From: Agromyces mediolanus
GTDB lineage: Bacteria; Actinomycetota; Actinomycetes; Actinomycetales; Microbacteriaceae
Assembly: GCF_023715325.1 (NCBI RefSeq)
Contig: NZ_JAMBNX010000005.1
Coordinates: forward strand, 124,001-188,000
Reading direction: 5' to 3'
Length of the DNA stretch: 64,000 bases
The notes under the pieces are model-generated. The model was not told the DNA's origin. It made no database searches and saw only the letters and a list, made by a program, of their open reading frames with translations. Of this stretch, positions 1-7,836 are shown piece after piece. Position 1 is the stretch's first letter; the number at the start of each line of letters is the position of its first letter. Position numbers and translations under genes: made by a program.

Positions 1-1
1 C

Positions 2-949
2 GCGGGGCATCCGTCGCCCGAGGCGGCGGCGCGCCCCCCATCGCGCCGCCGCCGTCGCACCCCGCTCACCTGGCTGCGCGGGGGAGGGCTCTGGAACCTG
101 GCGTTCCTCGCGCCCATGCTCGTCGTGTTCGGCGTCTTCAGCTGGTGGCCGATCGCCCGCTCGGTGATCATGAGCTTCCAGAAGACGAACCTGATCAGCG
201 ACCCCGTGTGGGTCGGCCTCGACAACTTCGCTCGGGTGCTCGCCGACCCGAGCCTCGGCACCGCCGTCGTGAACACCCTGTACTTCGCGGGCCTCGCCCT
301 CGTCTTCGGGTTCCCGCTGCCGATCATCATGGCGGTGCTGATGAGCGAGGTGCGCCGCGGCAAGGGCCTGTACAGCGCGCTCGCCTACCTGCCGGTCGTC
401 GTGCCGCCCGTCGTCGCGGTGCTGCTGTGGAAGGTCTTCTACAACGCCAGCCCCGACGGGGTGTTCAACACGATCCTCGGCTGGGTCGGCATCCCGCCAC
501 AGCCCTGGTTGCAGTCCTCGGCGACCGCCATGCCCTCCCTCGTCATCGAGGCGACCTGGGCGGCGGCCGGCGGCTCGATCATCATCTACCTGGCCGCACT
601 CATCGCCGTGCCGCCGGAGCTCTACGATGCGGCCGAGGTCGACGGCGCCGGCATCTGGCGCAAGATCTGGCACGTCACGCTGCCGCAGCTGCGCGGCATC
701 CTCTTCATCATGCTGATCCTGCAGGTGATCGGCACGGCGCAGGTGTTCCTCGAGCCGTACCTGTTCACGGGCGGCGGACCGAACAACGCGACCCTCACGG
801 TGCTGCTGCTCATCTACCGCTACGCCTTCCAGAACAGCCTCGGCGGCGCCTACGGCGAGGCGACCGCCCTCAGCCTGATGCTCGCGATCTTCCTCGGGCT
901 GCTCAGCTGGCTGTACTTCAAGCTCACCGACCGCTGGAGCACCAATTGA
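2..949 (+). CDS. Sugar ABC transporter permease, MalF/UgpA type (5' partial)
   Basis: Inner-membrane permease of a carbohydrate ABC importer (binding-protein-dependent transport family). The frame is open from the window edge, so the start lies outside; the visible N-terminus is an Arg-rich cytoplasmic tail followed by a first membrane helix ending around base 150. Several further hydrophobic segments follow. The EAA loop that contacts the ATPase is seen as YDAAEVDGAGIWRKIWHVTLP around bases 620-685. The stop TGA overlaps the TTG start of the next permease, so the two are translationally coupled. The solute-binding protein is presumably upstream, outside the window. The substrate cannot be told from a permease alone. 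Confidence 0.93.
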   Translation, partial: AGHPSPEAAARPPSRRRRRTPLTWLRGGGLWNLAFLAPMLVVFGVFSWWPIARSVIMSFQKTNLISDPVWVGLDNFARVLADPSLGTAVVNTLYFAGLALVFGFPLPIIMAVLMSEVRRGKGLYSALAYLPVVVPPVVAVLLWKVFYNASPDGVFNTILGWVGIPPQPWLQSSATAMPSLVIEATWAAAGGSIIIYLAALIAVPPELYDAAEVDGAGIWRKIWHVTLPQLRGILFIMLILQVIGTAQVFLEPYLFTGGGPNNATLTVLLLIYRYAFQNSLGGAYGEATALSLMLAIFLGLLSWLYFKLTDRWSTN

Positions 950-1920
950 CCGCGCCCGCCCCCTCCTCCGCCCAGCCGTCCGTGGCGCTGCGGCAGAAGC
1001 TCGCCGGGCTCGGCAAGCGCCGCCGCGAGCGCGCCGACGGCGGCACCGACCGCGGCATCCTGAGCGGCCACGACCGGCAGAAGCGGGGCGTGCGCGTCTC
1101 GATGGCCGGCGTGCACGTCGTGCTGTTCGTCGGGCTCGTCGTCGCCGGGCTCGGACCGCTGCTCTGGCTCGCCAAGGCGGCGGTCACGCCGACGCAGGAC
1201 ACGCTCAGCCATCCCTTCGAGCTCTGGCCCAACGGGATCGACTGGGCGAACCTCGCGACCGCGTGGAACGACATCCACATCGACCAGTACTTCCTGAACA
1301 CGATCTGGGTGGCCGCCGGCTCCTGGTTCTTCCAGCTGCTGATCGCGACGACCGCGGGCTACGCGCTCTCGGTGCTGCGGCCGAAGTACGCGCCGATCCT
1401 GAACGCCCTCGTGCTGGCGACGTTGTTCGTGCCCGCCGTGGTGCTGCTCGTGCCGCTCTACCTCACGGTGCTGCATCCGCCCGTCATCGACACCTCGCTG
1501 CTGAACACGTACTGGGCGGTCTGGCTGCCTGCGGCGGCGAACGCGTTCAACATCCTGCTCGTGAAGCGCTTCTTCGACGGGCTGCCGCGCGAGGTGTTCG
1601 AGGCGGCGCGCACCGACGGGGCGGGGCCGTTCCGGGTGTTCTGGTCGATCGTGCTGCCGATGTCGAAGCCGATCCTTGGTGTCGTCTCGGTGTTCGCGGT
1701 GATCGCCGCGTGGAAGGACTTCCTCTGGCCGCTGCTCGTGCTGCCGGACCCGGCGGTGCAGCCCCTGTCGGTGCGCCTGCCGGCGGTGCAGTCGCAGACG
1801 GAGCTCGACGTGTTCCTCGCGGCGCTCGCGATCTCGACGCTCATCCCGATCGTGCTGTTCCTCGTGTTCCAGCGGCTCTTCCTGAGCGGCGCGGGGCTCG
1901 GCGGTGCGGTGAAGGGCTAG
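946..1920 (+). CDS. Sugar ABC transporter permease, MalG/UgpE type
   Basis: Second permease subunit (324 aa) of the same importer. I chose TTG at 946 because it overlaps the upstream stop (TTGA); no better start exists before the first membrane helix, which follows a basic tail of about 55 residues. Six hydrophobic segments are visible. The EAA motif EAARTDGAGPFRVFWSIVLP lies near bases 1600-1660 and is the expected ATPase-docking loop. The gene ends 22 bases before a perfect 38-bp palindrome. No ATPase gene is next to it, as is common for actinobacterial sugar importers that share one MsiK-like ATPase. Confidence 0.92.
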   Translation: MTAPAPSSAQPSVALRQKLAGLGKRRRERADGGTDRGILSGHDRQKRGVRVSMAGVHVVLFVGLVVAGLGPLLWLAKAAVTPTQDTLSHPFELWPNGIDWANLATAWNDIHIDQYFLNTIWVAAGSWFFQLLIATTAGYALSVLRPKYAPILNALVLATLFVPAVVLLVPLYLTVLHPPVIDTSLLNTYWAVWLPAAANAFNILLVKRFFDGLPREVFEAARTDGAGPFRVFWSIVLPMSKPILGVVSVFAVIAAWKDFLWPLLVLPDPAVQPLSVRLPAVQSQTELDVFLAALAISTLIPIVLFLVFQRLFLSGAGLGGAVKG

Positions 1921-1942
1921 GCCCAGTTCCCGAGCGCTGCTC

Positions 1943-1980
1943 CCGAGTTGCCCGACTTTCATGAAAGTCGGGCAACTCGG
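1943..1980. repeat. Dispersed 38-bp perfect palindrome, copy 1
   Basis: A perfect inverted repeat without loop; each arm reads inward as CCGAGTTGCCCGACTTTCA. It begins 23 bases after the permease stop. The same core occurs at 31835, 41779 and 41825. It can fold as a long hairpin and may end transcription, although no T-run follows. A REP-like mobile repeat is the alternative. Confidence 0.9.
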
Positions 1981-2092
1981 ATGGGTCGATCGGGATGGGT
2001 CGGGGCGCGGCGCTCGATTCGCAATCGGGTCGGCCGTGGGATAGAGTGACGTGGTTGCCTGATCGCAGTGAGTGCGCCAGGCGGCATCTGAT

Positions 2093-2168
2093 GCGCCCGT
2101 AGCTCAATGGATAGAGCATCTGACTACGGATCAGAAGGTTGGGGGTTCGAGTCCCTCCGGGCGCACCA
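2093..2168 (+). tRNA. tRNA-Arg(ACG), CCA encoded
   Basis: Complete cloverleaf: acceptor stem GCGCCCG/CGGGCGC, D arm with GCTC/GAGC, anticodon stem TCTGA/TCAGA around the loop CTACGGA, T loop TTCGAGT and an encoded CCA at 2166-2168. The anticodon ACG reads CGN Arg codons after deamination of A34 to inosine; the deaminase gene tadA is in this same window at 29816. A TAGAGT box at 2044-2049 is a plausible -10 element. A strong terminator hairpin follows directly. Confidence 0.97.
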
Positions 2169-2170
2169 AA

Positions 2171-2204
2171 CAGAACGGCCCCAGCTTCGGCTGGGGCCGT
2201 TCTG
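2171..2204 (+). terminator. Terminator hairpin of tRNA-Arg
   Basis: A perfect 15-bp stem (CAGAACGGCCCCAGC and its complement) closed by a TTCG tetraloop, starting 2 bases after the tRNA CCA. There is no T-run, as is usual in high-GC actinobacteria. Confidence 0.85.
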
Positions 2205-2243
2205 CGTCCCCCCCGGCCCCCCGCCTCCGCCCCCCAGCTGCGA

Positions 2244-2307
2244 GGTGCACGACGATCGGGGCGACACGCCGACGCCGCACGGCGCGTCGCCCCGATCGTC
2301 GTGCACC
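2244..2307. repeat. Long inverted repeat, 22-bp arms with 20-base loop
   Basis: Arms at 2244-2265 and 2286-2307 are perfect complements (left arm begins GGTGCACGACGATCGG). They lie between the tRNA terminator and the promoter of the MFS gene. It is too long and too well conserved to be chance. It could be a second terminator insulating the MFS promoter or a small non-autonomous element; I see no gene in it. Confidence 0.8.
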
Positions 2308-2333
2308 CGGTCGCGGTCGGCGACGGCGCGCGT

Positions 2334-2358
2334 CATACTAGTTAAGTGACTGAACTAG
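2334..2358 (+). promoter_or_regulatory. Leaderless promoter and palindromic operator of the MFS gene
   Basis: A CATACT box (2334-2339) stands six bases before the GTG at 2346, the spacing of a leaderless mRNA. The inverted repeat CTAGTT-N9-AACTAG (2338-2358) overlaps both the -10 box and the start codon, so a bound repressor would block initiation. The MarR gene at 3761-4204 is the obvious candidate regulator, which is inference from position. Confidence 0.55.
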
Positions 2359-3749
2359 ATGCGCTGCCGCCGCGGCGCGCGGCGACCGTGCTCGTCGGCC
2401 TCACTGTCGGCCTCTTCGGCTCCGCGTCGAGCGCCATGATCGTCGCCAACACGCTGCCCGCGATCGAGGCCGATCTCGGCGCGGACTCGGCCGCCGGCAG
2501 CTGGGTCGTCGTCGGCTCGCTGCTCGCGATGACCGTGTCGATCCCGCTCTGGGGGCGGCTCGCCGACGCCTTCGACGGCAAGCGCGTCGTGCAGGCGGCT
2601 TTCGTCCTCTTCATGATCGGATGCCTCGGCGCAGGCCTCGCCCCGGGCCTCGGCGGTCTCATCGCGACCCGGGCGCTGCAGGGCGTCGCGATGGGCGGCA
2701 TCCTCGTCTCGAGCCAGGCGGTCATCGCCCGGGCCGTTCCCGGCCAGCGCCGGGCGGCCTACCTCGGCTACCTCGGCGCGACGATGTCGATCGCGAGCCT
2801 CTGCGGCCCGCTCATCGGCGGCGTCCTCGTCGAGCTGCCCGGCGCCGGCTGGCGCTCCGCGTTCTTCGTGCTCATCCCATTCGCCCTCGTCGGGCTCGTC
2901 GTCGTCGAGGCGGCGCTGCCGCGGCGGCCCGGGCCGGGCGGCTTCCGCATCGACGCCGCGGGGATCGCGCTGCTCGCGCTCGCCGTCACCTCGCTGCTGC
3001 TGCTCGTGACCTTCGGCGGCGTCGGCTTCGCCTGGTGGTCGCCGCAGGGCCTCGCGCTCGGCGCCCTCGGGCTGTTCGGTGCGCTCGCCCTCGTGCTCGT
3101 CGAGCGCCGGGTCGCCGACCCCGTGGTCGACCTCGCCGCGCTCGCCGTGCCCGCAGTGCGCTGGAGCGTCGTCGGCAGCGTCGCGATCGGCGCCGTGATG
3201 TTCTCCGCGGTGCTGTACCTCAGCCAGTACTGGCAGCTCGGGCGCGGGGTCTCGGCGGCGGTCACCGGCCTCCTCGTGGCACCGCTGCTCGCGGCGACGC
3301 TCGTCGCCTCGATCGTGAGCGGCCACCTCGTCGCGCGGGGGCCGCGCGCCCGCGCCGGCACCATGCTCGTCGGCGCGATCCTGCTCACCGCGGGGCTCGC
3401 CGGGCTCGCCACGGTCGGGCTCGAACCGCCGGGGTGGCTCATCGTGGCGGCCGCGAGCCTCGTCGGGCTCGGCATGGGGGCGCTGATGCAGACGTTCCTG
3501 CTCGTCGCTCAGCTCGCGGTCGGGTCGGAGCGGGTCGGCCGCACCACCTCCCTCGTGAGCATGCTGCGCTCGCTGAGCGGTGCCGCGGGCGTCGCGGTGC
3601 TCGGCGCGGTCGTCGCCTCGCTCGCGCCGGGGGAGGGGTATCCGGTCGCCGTGGCGGTCGCCTTCGGCGTCGCGGCCGCGGTCTCGCTCGGCGCGGTCGT
3701 CGCCTCGCTCGTGCTCGGCCGCACGCGGGATGCGGCGCAGCCCGGGTAG
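2346..3749 (+). CDS. MFS transporter, DHA2-like drug efflux type
   Basis: Membrane protein of 467 aa with many hydrophobic helices, a length closer to 14-helix DHA2 (EmrB/QacA-like) than to 12-helix carriers. The motif A region GRLADAFDGKRVV between helices 2 and 3 and the following TRALQGVAMGGILVSSQAVI are typical of this drug:H+ antiporter family. The start is GTG at 2346; its -10 box is only six bases away, so translation is probably leaderless. A MarR-family gene is convergent 11 bases downstream, a common pairing for regulated efflux. The exported compound is unknown. Confidence 0.87.
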   Translation: MTELDALPPRRAATVLVGLTVGLFGSASSAMIVANTLPAIEADLGADSAAGSWVVVGSLLAMTVSIPLWGRLADAFDGKRVVQAAFVLFMIGCLGAGLAPGLGGLIATRALQGVAMGGILVSSQAVIARAVPGQRRAAYLGYLGATMSIASLCGPLIGGVLVELPGAGWRSAFFVLIPFALVGLVVVEAALPRRPGPGGFRIDAAGIALLALAVTSLLLLVTFGGVGFAWWSPQGLALGALGLFGALALVLVERRVADPVVDLAALAVPAVRWSVVGSVAIGAVMFSAVLYLSQYWQLGRGVSAAVTGLLVAPLLAATLVASIVSGHLVARGPRARAGTMLVGAILLTAGLAGLATVGLEPPGWLIVAAASLVGLGMGALMQTFLLVAQLAVGSERVGRTTSLVSMLRSLSGAAGVAVLGAVVASLAPGEGYPVAVAVAFGVAAAVSLGAVVASLVLGRTRDAAQPG

Positions 3750-3760
3750 CTGGTGCCGGC

Positions 3761-4204
3761 TCAGACCCGGCTGCCGAAGTCCCGGTCGACCTGCTCGTCG
3801 AGGGCGAGCTCAAGGGGCAGCGTGTCGAGCGCGGCGAGTGCGCCCGCCGCATCGCCGAGGACCTCGCGGAAGCGGACGAGGAGCAGCCGCTCGGCCTCCT
3901 GCAGCCGCTCGATGCCGTGCTCGGTGACGACGAAGACGACGCCGCGGCCATCCGTCTTCGAGGATTCGCGGGCGATCAGCCCCGCCTTCACCATGCCGTT
4001 CGTGAGCGAGGTGACCGCCGGGCGCGTCACCGCGGTGGCCTGCGCCAGCTCGTAGGCGCGCCGTCCGGCGTCGCGCGCGCTGTTCAGGGCGCGGTACTGG
4101 GCGAGGTTCAGCCCGGCCTCCTCGCAGGCCTGCTGCGCGATGCGGGCGAGCCGGATCACGGTGCGGACGGAGGCGAGGAGTGCGGCGGGATCGTCGGTGT
4201 GCAT
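3761..4204 (-). CDS. MarR-family transcriptional regulator
   Basis: A 147-aa winged-helix protein. A dimerisation helix region lies at about residues 5-45, the recognition part ELAQATAVTRPAVTSLTNGMVKAGLI at 52-77 and the wing SSKTDGRGVVFVVTEHG at 81-97, followed by long C-terminal helices. It starts at ATG 4204 behind an AAAGG ribosome site. It is convergent with the efflux MFS gene and divergent from an Lrp/AsnC gene. It probably represses the MFS gene through the palindrome at 2338-2358 (inference). The ligand is unknown. Confidence 0.88.
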   Translation of the reverse strand: MHTDDPAALLASVRTVIRLARIAQQACEEAGLNLAQYRALNSARDAGRRAYELAQATAVTRPAVTSLTNGMVKAGLIARESSKTDGRGVVFVVTEHGIERLQEAERLLLVRFREVLGDAAGALAALDTLPLELALDEQVDRDFGSRV

Positions 4205-4324
4205 GGCTGCCTTTCGGGTGCGTGGCCCGCCTCGTACCCTACGGCTCCGCGACGGTATCCTGCAGGAGCGCGATCGGAGCGGCCCGCGGGGCCCGGCCGA
4301 TCCCGACGGAATCGGAGGCCGGGG

Positions 4325-4804
4325 ATGGCGGACGCAGTGACGGGTGCCGGAGCGACCCCCGCGCTCGACGACATCGACAAAGCGCTCATCCGTCTGCTGC
4401 AGACCGACGGGCGCATGCCCTACGCGAAGCTCGGCCCGGCGGTCGGGCTCTCGAGCGCCGCGGCCCGGCAGCGCGTGCAGCGGCTGATGGAGTCCGGCGT
4501 CATCGAGATCGTCGCCGTGTCCCAGCCGCTGAAGCTCGGCTTCCACATCCAGGCGATGGTCGGCATCCGGGCGGACGGCGACATCCGCGCCCTCGCGGCG
4601 GCGCTCGCCGAGGTCGAGCAGCTCGTCTACGTCGTCGTCGCGTCGGGGCACTACGACCTCATCGTCGAGCTCGTCTGCACCGACGCCCGCGAGCTGCTGG
4701 CGATCGTGAACGATCGCATCCGCACCCTGCCCGGGGTGACCTCGACCGAGACCTACAACTACCTCTACATCGAGAAGGTCAAGTACGCCTGGGGGACCGC
4801 CTAG
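4325..4804 (+). CDS. Lrp/AsnC-family transcriptional regulator
   Basis: A 159-aa protein with the two standard domains: an N-terminal HTH (LDDIDKALIRLLQTDGRMPY onward, residues 15-65, with LSSAAARQRVQRLMESGVI as recognition helix region) and a C-terminal RAM/AsnC ligand domain (residues 75-155) that forms dimers and octamers and binds amino acids or related small molecules. It directly precedes, in the same direction, the catabolic operon that begins at 5055; the 250-base gap contains a palindrome that it may bind. That suggests an activator or derepressor of the operon responding to its substrate. Confidence 0.9.
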   Translation: MADAVTGAGATPALDDIDKALIRLLQTDGRMPYAKLGPAVGLSSAAARQRVQRLMESGVIEIVAVSQPLKLGFHIQAMVGIRADGDIRALAAALAEVEQLVYVVVASGHYDLIVELVCTDARELLAIVNDRIRTLPGVTSTETYNYLYIEKVKYAWGTA

Positions 4805-5054
4805 GCCCTCGCCGCGCTGCGGTCGGCCTCGGGTCGGCCGGTGTTCGGCGACCCCGCGGGCTCGGCTGCGGGCGCTCGCGGACGGCATCGGATCGCTCGA
4901 GGCATCCACTCGTCGACCACTGAATCACTCGTGCTCGCGATCGAATCGATTGTTCCGTTATGGATTCGCAATCGAAACAGTGGCGGAAAAGTAGTTAAGC
5001 GGCAATACTTCTTTTAGCGCGACCGACCGGAGCGCCGACCACGAAGGAGTGAGC
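4805..5054 (+). promoter_or_regulatory. Promoter region of the catabolic operon with palindrome
   Basis: This 250-base gap has a clear AT-rich stretch at 4935-5020, unlike its surroundings. TCGATTG (4946-4952) and CAATCGA (4969-4975) form an inverted repeat with 16 bases between, a size that fits a dimer of an Lrp/AsnC protein. AAGGAG at 5044-5049 is the ribosome site of the amidase. I see no gene in it. Confidence 0.5.
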
Positions 5055-6533
5055 ATGATCGGACTACCCGACGACCTCGACGGCCTCGGCCAGGCCGAGC
5101 TCGTCCGCGCGGGCGAGGTCACCCCGGCCGAGCTGCTCGAAGACGCCATCGAACGGGTCGAGACCCGCAACCCCGCCGTGAACGCCGTGATCGGCACCAT
5201 GTACGACGAGGCGCGCCGGGCGGTCGCCGCGCCGATCCCCGACGGGCCGTTCACCGGCGTGCCGTTCCTCCTGAAGGACGGCGGCGGCGTCGGCTACGCC
5301 GGGGTGCCGATGACCTCGGCGAGCCGCTTCCTGCAGGACTACGTGCCCGCGACGGACGGCGAGCTCACCCGCCGCTACAAGGCGGCCGGCCTCGTGCCCT
5401 TCGGCAAGACCAACCTGCCCGAGTTCGGCCTCCAGCCGACGACGGAGCCCGAGCTCTTCGGCCCGACCCGCAATCCCTGGAACCTCGAGCTCTCCGCCGG
5501 CGGCTCGAGCGGCGGCGCCGCCGCGGCCGTCGCGACCCGCATGGTCCCGATGGCCAACGCGAGCGACAGCGGCGGCTCGATCCGCATCCCCGCCTCGAAC
5601 TGCGGCGTCTTCGGCATGAAGCCGACCCGGCTGCGGATCAGCTCCGCCCGTCGGCACACCGGGCTCAGCAGCCGGATGGCGGTGCTCAGCGAGCACGCCG
5701 TCACCTTGAGCGTCCGCGACTGCGCCACCCTGCTCGACGCGACCGCGGGCCCGCTCCCCGGCGACCCCTTCGTCGCCCCGCGCCCCGAGCGCCCCTACGC
5801 CGAGGAGGTCGGCCGCGACCCCGGCCGCCTACGGATCGTCTACAGCACCGCCTCGCCCCTCGGCATCCCGCTCCACCCCGACTGCATCGCCGCCGTCGAG
5901 GACGCCGCCCGGCTCTGCGAGGAGCTCGGCCACCACGTCGAACTCCGCGAGCCCGAGATCGACGGCGCGGCGCTCATCGGACCGTTCTCCACGGTCTCGG
6001 CCGGCGGCCTCGCCTGGGACATCGCCCGGCTCGAACGCCTCACCGGCCGCACCGCGACCGCCGAGCTCTTCGAACCGGCGACCTGGGCCATGATCGAGCA
6101 GGGCCGCTCGAGCGGCGTCACGATCCTGCAGTACCTCGACGCCCTCGCCGAGCTGCAGACGCTCAGCCAGCGGCTCGCTGACTTCCAGCGGCCCTACGAC
6201 GTGTGGCTCACCCCGACGGCGGGGAGCGTCGCGCCGCCGCTCGGCGCCTTCGCGTCGGATGCCTCGGACCCGCTCCGCGGGCAGCGCGCCGCCGGGCTGT
6301 TCCTCCCCTTCACCACCCTCATCAACGTGACCGGCCAGCCCGCCATGTCCGTCCCGCTGTACTGGACGGCCGACGGCATCCCGGTCGGCACCCACTTCGT
6401 CGGCCCGTACGGCGACGAAGGGCTGCTCTACCGCCTCGCGGCCCAGCTCGAGGCGGCCCGCCCCTGGGCGGGCCGGCGGCCCGACACCGCACGAACCCCC
6501 GCACACCGCGCCGAGAAGGAGACGCAGCAGTGA
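5055..6533 (+). CDS. Amidase (amidase signature family)
   Basis: A 492-aa hydrolase of C-N amide bonds with the Ser-cisSer-Lys triad of the amidase signature family: Lys74 in FLLKDGGG, the Gly/Ser loop AGGSSGGAAAAVA with Ser152 as the likely cis-serine, and Ser175 in DSGGSIRIPAS as the likely nucleophile. No signal peptide is seen, so it is cytoplasmic. ATG 5055 fits the AAGGAG at 5044-5049; a GTG six bases upstream would leave no room for a ribosome site. It opens an eight-gene operon and shares a GTGA overlap with the next gene. The substrate amide is unknown; GatA is excluded by context (no gatB/gatC). Confidence 0.92.
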   Translation: MIGLPDDLDGLGQAELVRAGEVTPAELLEDAIERVETRNPAVNAVIGTMYDEARRAVAAPIPDGPFTGVPFLLKDGGGVGYAGVPMTSASRFLQDYVPATDGELTRRYKAAGLVPFGKTNLPEFGLQPTTEPELFGPTRNPWNLELSAGGSSGGAAAAVATRMVPMANASDSGGSIRIPASNCGVFGMKPTRLRISSARRHTGLSSRMAVLSEHAVTLSVRDCATLLDATAGPLPGDPFVAPRPERPYAEEVGRDPGRLRIVYSTASPLGIPLHPDCIAAVEDAARLCEELGHHVELREPEIDGAALIGPFSTVSAGGLAWDIARLERLTGRTATAELFEPATWAMIEQGRSSGVTILQYLDALAELQTLSQRLADFQRPYDVWLTPTAGSVAPPLGAFASDASDPLRGQRAAGLFLPFTTLINVTGQPAMSVPLYWTADGIPVGTHFVGPYGDEGLLYRLAAQLEAARPWAGRRPDTARTPAHRAEKETQQ

Positions 6534-7777
6534 CCGACACCGCAGCACGACCGATCACCCCCGTGAACGAGTACGTCCCCGGCCCGCACTGGACCTCGTT
6601 CCGCTTCTTCGAGAGCGAGGTGATGGACGACCAGTTCAAGCACCAGCTGGGCCAGATGTTCTACGGCGGCTCCGACCTCGGCGAATGCCTCGAGGTCGCC
6701 GGGCGCATCGCCTCGGACGACGAGCAGATGTGGCTCGACGAGTGGTCCTCGCTCGCCGGCCGCATCCAGGAGCGCGCCGAGCAGGCCGAGGGCCGCGGCC
6801 ACCGCCAGTCCGCCGCCTCGCTCTACAAGCGGGCCGCGACGTACTGGCGCGGCTCGCTCATCCACCACGCGCTGCCCGACGAGCCGCGCACCCGCAGCAA
6901 CGCGCTCGACGCGTACCGCTGCTGGGATCGCTACCTCGAGCTCTCCGGGTTCCCGGGCGAGGCGCTGCAGATCCCCTACGAGTCGAGCTTCCTGCCCGCC
7001 TACCTCTACCGCAGCCCCATCGCGGAGGCCGAGGCGCCGCTGCTCATCTTCTTCCAGGGGCGCGACGCCTGGAGCGAGGACACCGGCTGGGTGTACGAGA
7101 ACGCCATCCGCCGCGGCTACCACGCGCTCTCCGTGCAGTGCCCGGGGCAGGGCATGGCGATCCGGGTGAACGGGCTGCCGTTCCGCCCCGACTGGGAGAA
7201 CGTCGTCACCCCGATCGTCGACGTCGCCGTGCAGCTCGAGGGTGTCGACCCCGAGCGCATCGGCCTCATGGGCCTGAGCTTCGGCGGGCACCTCGCGCCG
7301 CGCGCCGCCGCGTTCGAGAAGCGGCTCAAGGTGTGCATCGCGAACCCGGGCGCCATCCACTGGGGCGAGTCGATCCGCATCGGCCTGCCGCCCGCCCTCA
7401 CCGAGGCGTACGCCGACGGCCCCGACACCTTCAACGCCGTCGCCGCGGCGGTGTCGGATGCCTCGCCCGTCGCCTCCTGGTTCCTGCGCGACTCGATGTG
7501 GAAGCACGGGGTCGCCACCCCCTACGACCTCATGGTCGAGTTCGACAAGTTCGACATCCGCGAGCTCGCCGGGCAGATCGAGGCGGAGACGCTCGTCATG
7601 GACGGCACCGAGGAGGTCTTCGAGGCCGGGCAGGCGCACCAGCTCTACGAGGCGCTCACCTGCCGCAAGGAGCTCATGCTCTTCGACGCCTCGACGACCG
7701 CGCAGCTGCACTGCCAGACGGGCGCGTTCGGCACCGCCGGCGAGTACCTCTTCGACTGGCTCGACGGCCGCCTCTGA
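6530..7777 (+). CDS. Alpha/beta hydrolase, FrsA / dihydroxypseudooxynicotine-hydrolase-like
   Basis: A 415-aa cytoplasmic hydrolase with an all-helical N-terminal region (residues 1-130) in front of an alpha/beta-hydrolase core. The nucleophile elbow is GLSFGGHL (Ser about 248); an acid in LVMDGTEEVFEAGQ and a His in TTAQLHCQTG complete a plausible triad. This architecture resembles 2,6-dihydroxypseudooxynicotine hydrolase and related C-C or ester hydrolases (family knowledge, not a search). It starts at GTG 6530, overlapping the amidase stop, with GAGAAGGAG upstream. It may cleave a ketone or ester intermediate of the pathway. Confidence 0.85.
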   Translation: MTDTAARPITPVNEYVPGPHWTSFRFFESEVMDDQFKHQLGQMFYGGSDLGECLEVAGRIASDDEQMWLDEWSSLAGRIQERAEQAEGRGHRQSAASLYKRAATYWRGSLIHHALPDEPRTRSNALDAYRCWDRYLELSGFPGEALQIPYESSFLPAYLYRSPIAEAEAPLLIFFQGRDAWSEDTGWVYENAIRRGYHALSVQCPGQGMAIRVNGLPFRPDWENVVTPIVDVAVQLEGVDPERIGLMGLSFGGHLAPRAAAFEKRLKVCIANPGAIHWGESIRIGLPPALTEAYADGPDTFNAVAAAVSDASPVASWFLRDSMWKHGVATPYDLMVEFDKFDIRELAGQIEAETLVMDGTEEVFEAGQAHQLYEALTCRKELMLFDASTTAQLHCQTGAFGTAGEYLFDWLDGRL

Positions 7778-7836
7778 TGCAGTCCCCGCCGGGCCCGACC
7801 GGGCCCGGCGGCCTCCCCCGATCGAAGGACGATGAC

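Noticed and set aside
145..945. N-terminal extension of the second sugar permease
   Set aside because: That part is a frame-shifted reading of the first permease; the real start is the TTG at 946 overlapping its stop.
2093..2168. tRNA-Arg as an integration site with an element downstream
   Set aside because: No repeat of the tRNA 3' end and no integrase are found in the window; the following sequence is a terminator and an ordinary efflux gene.
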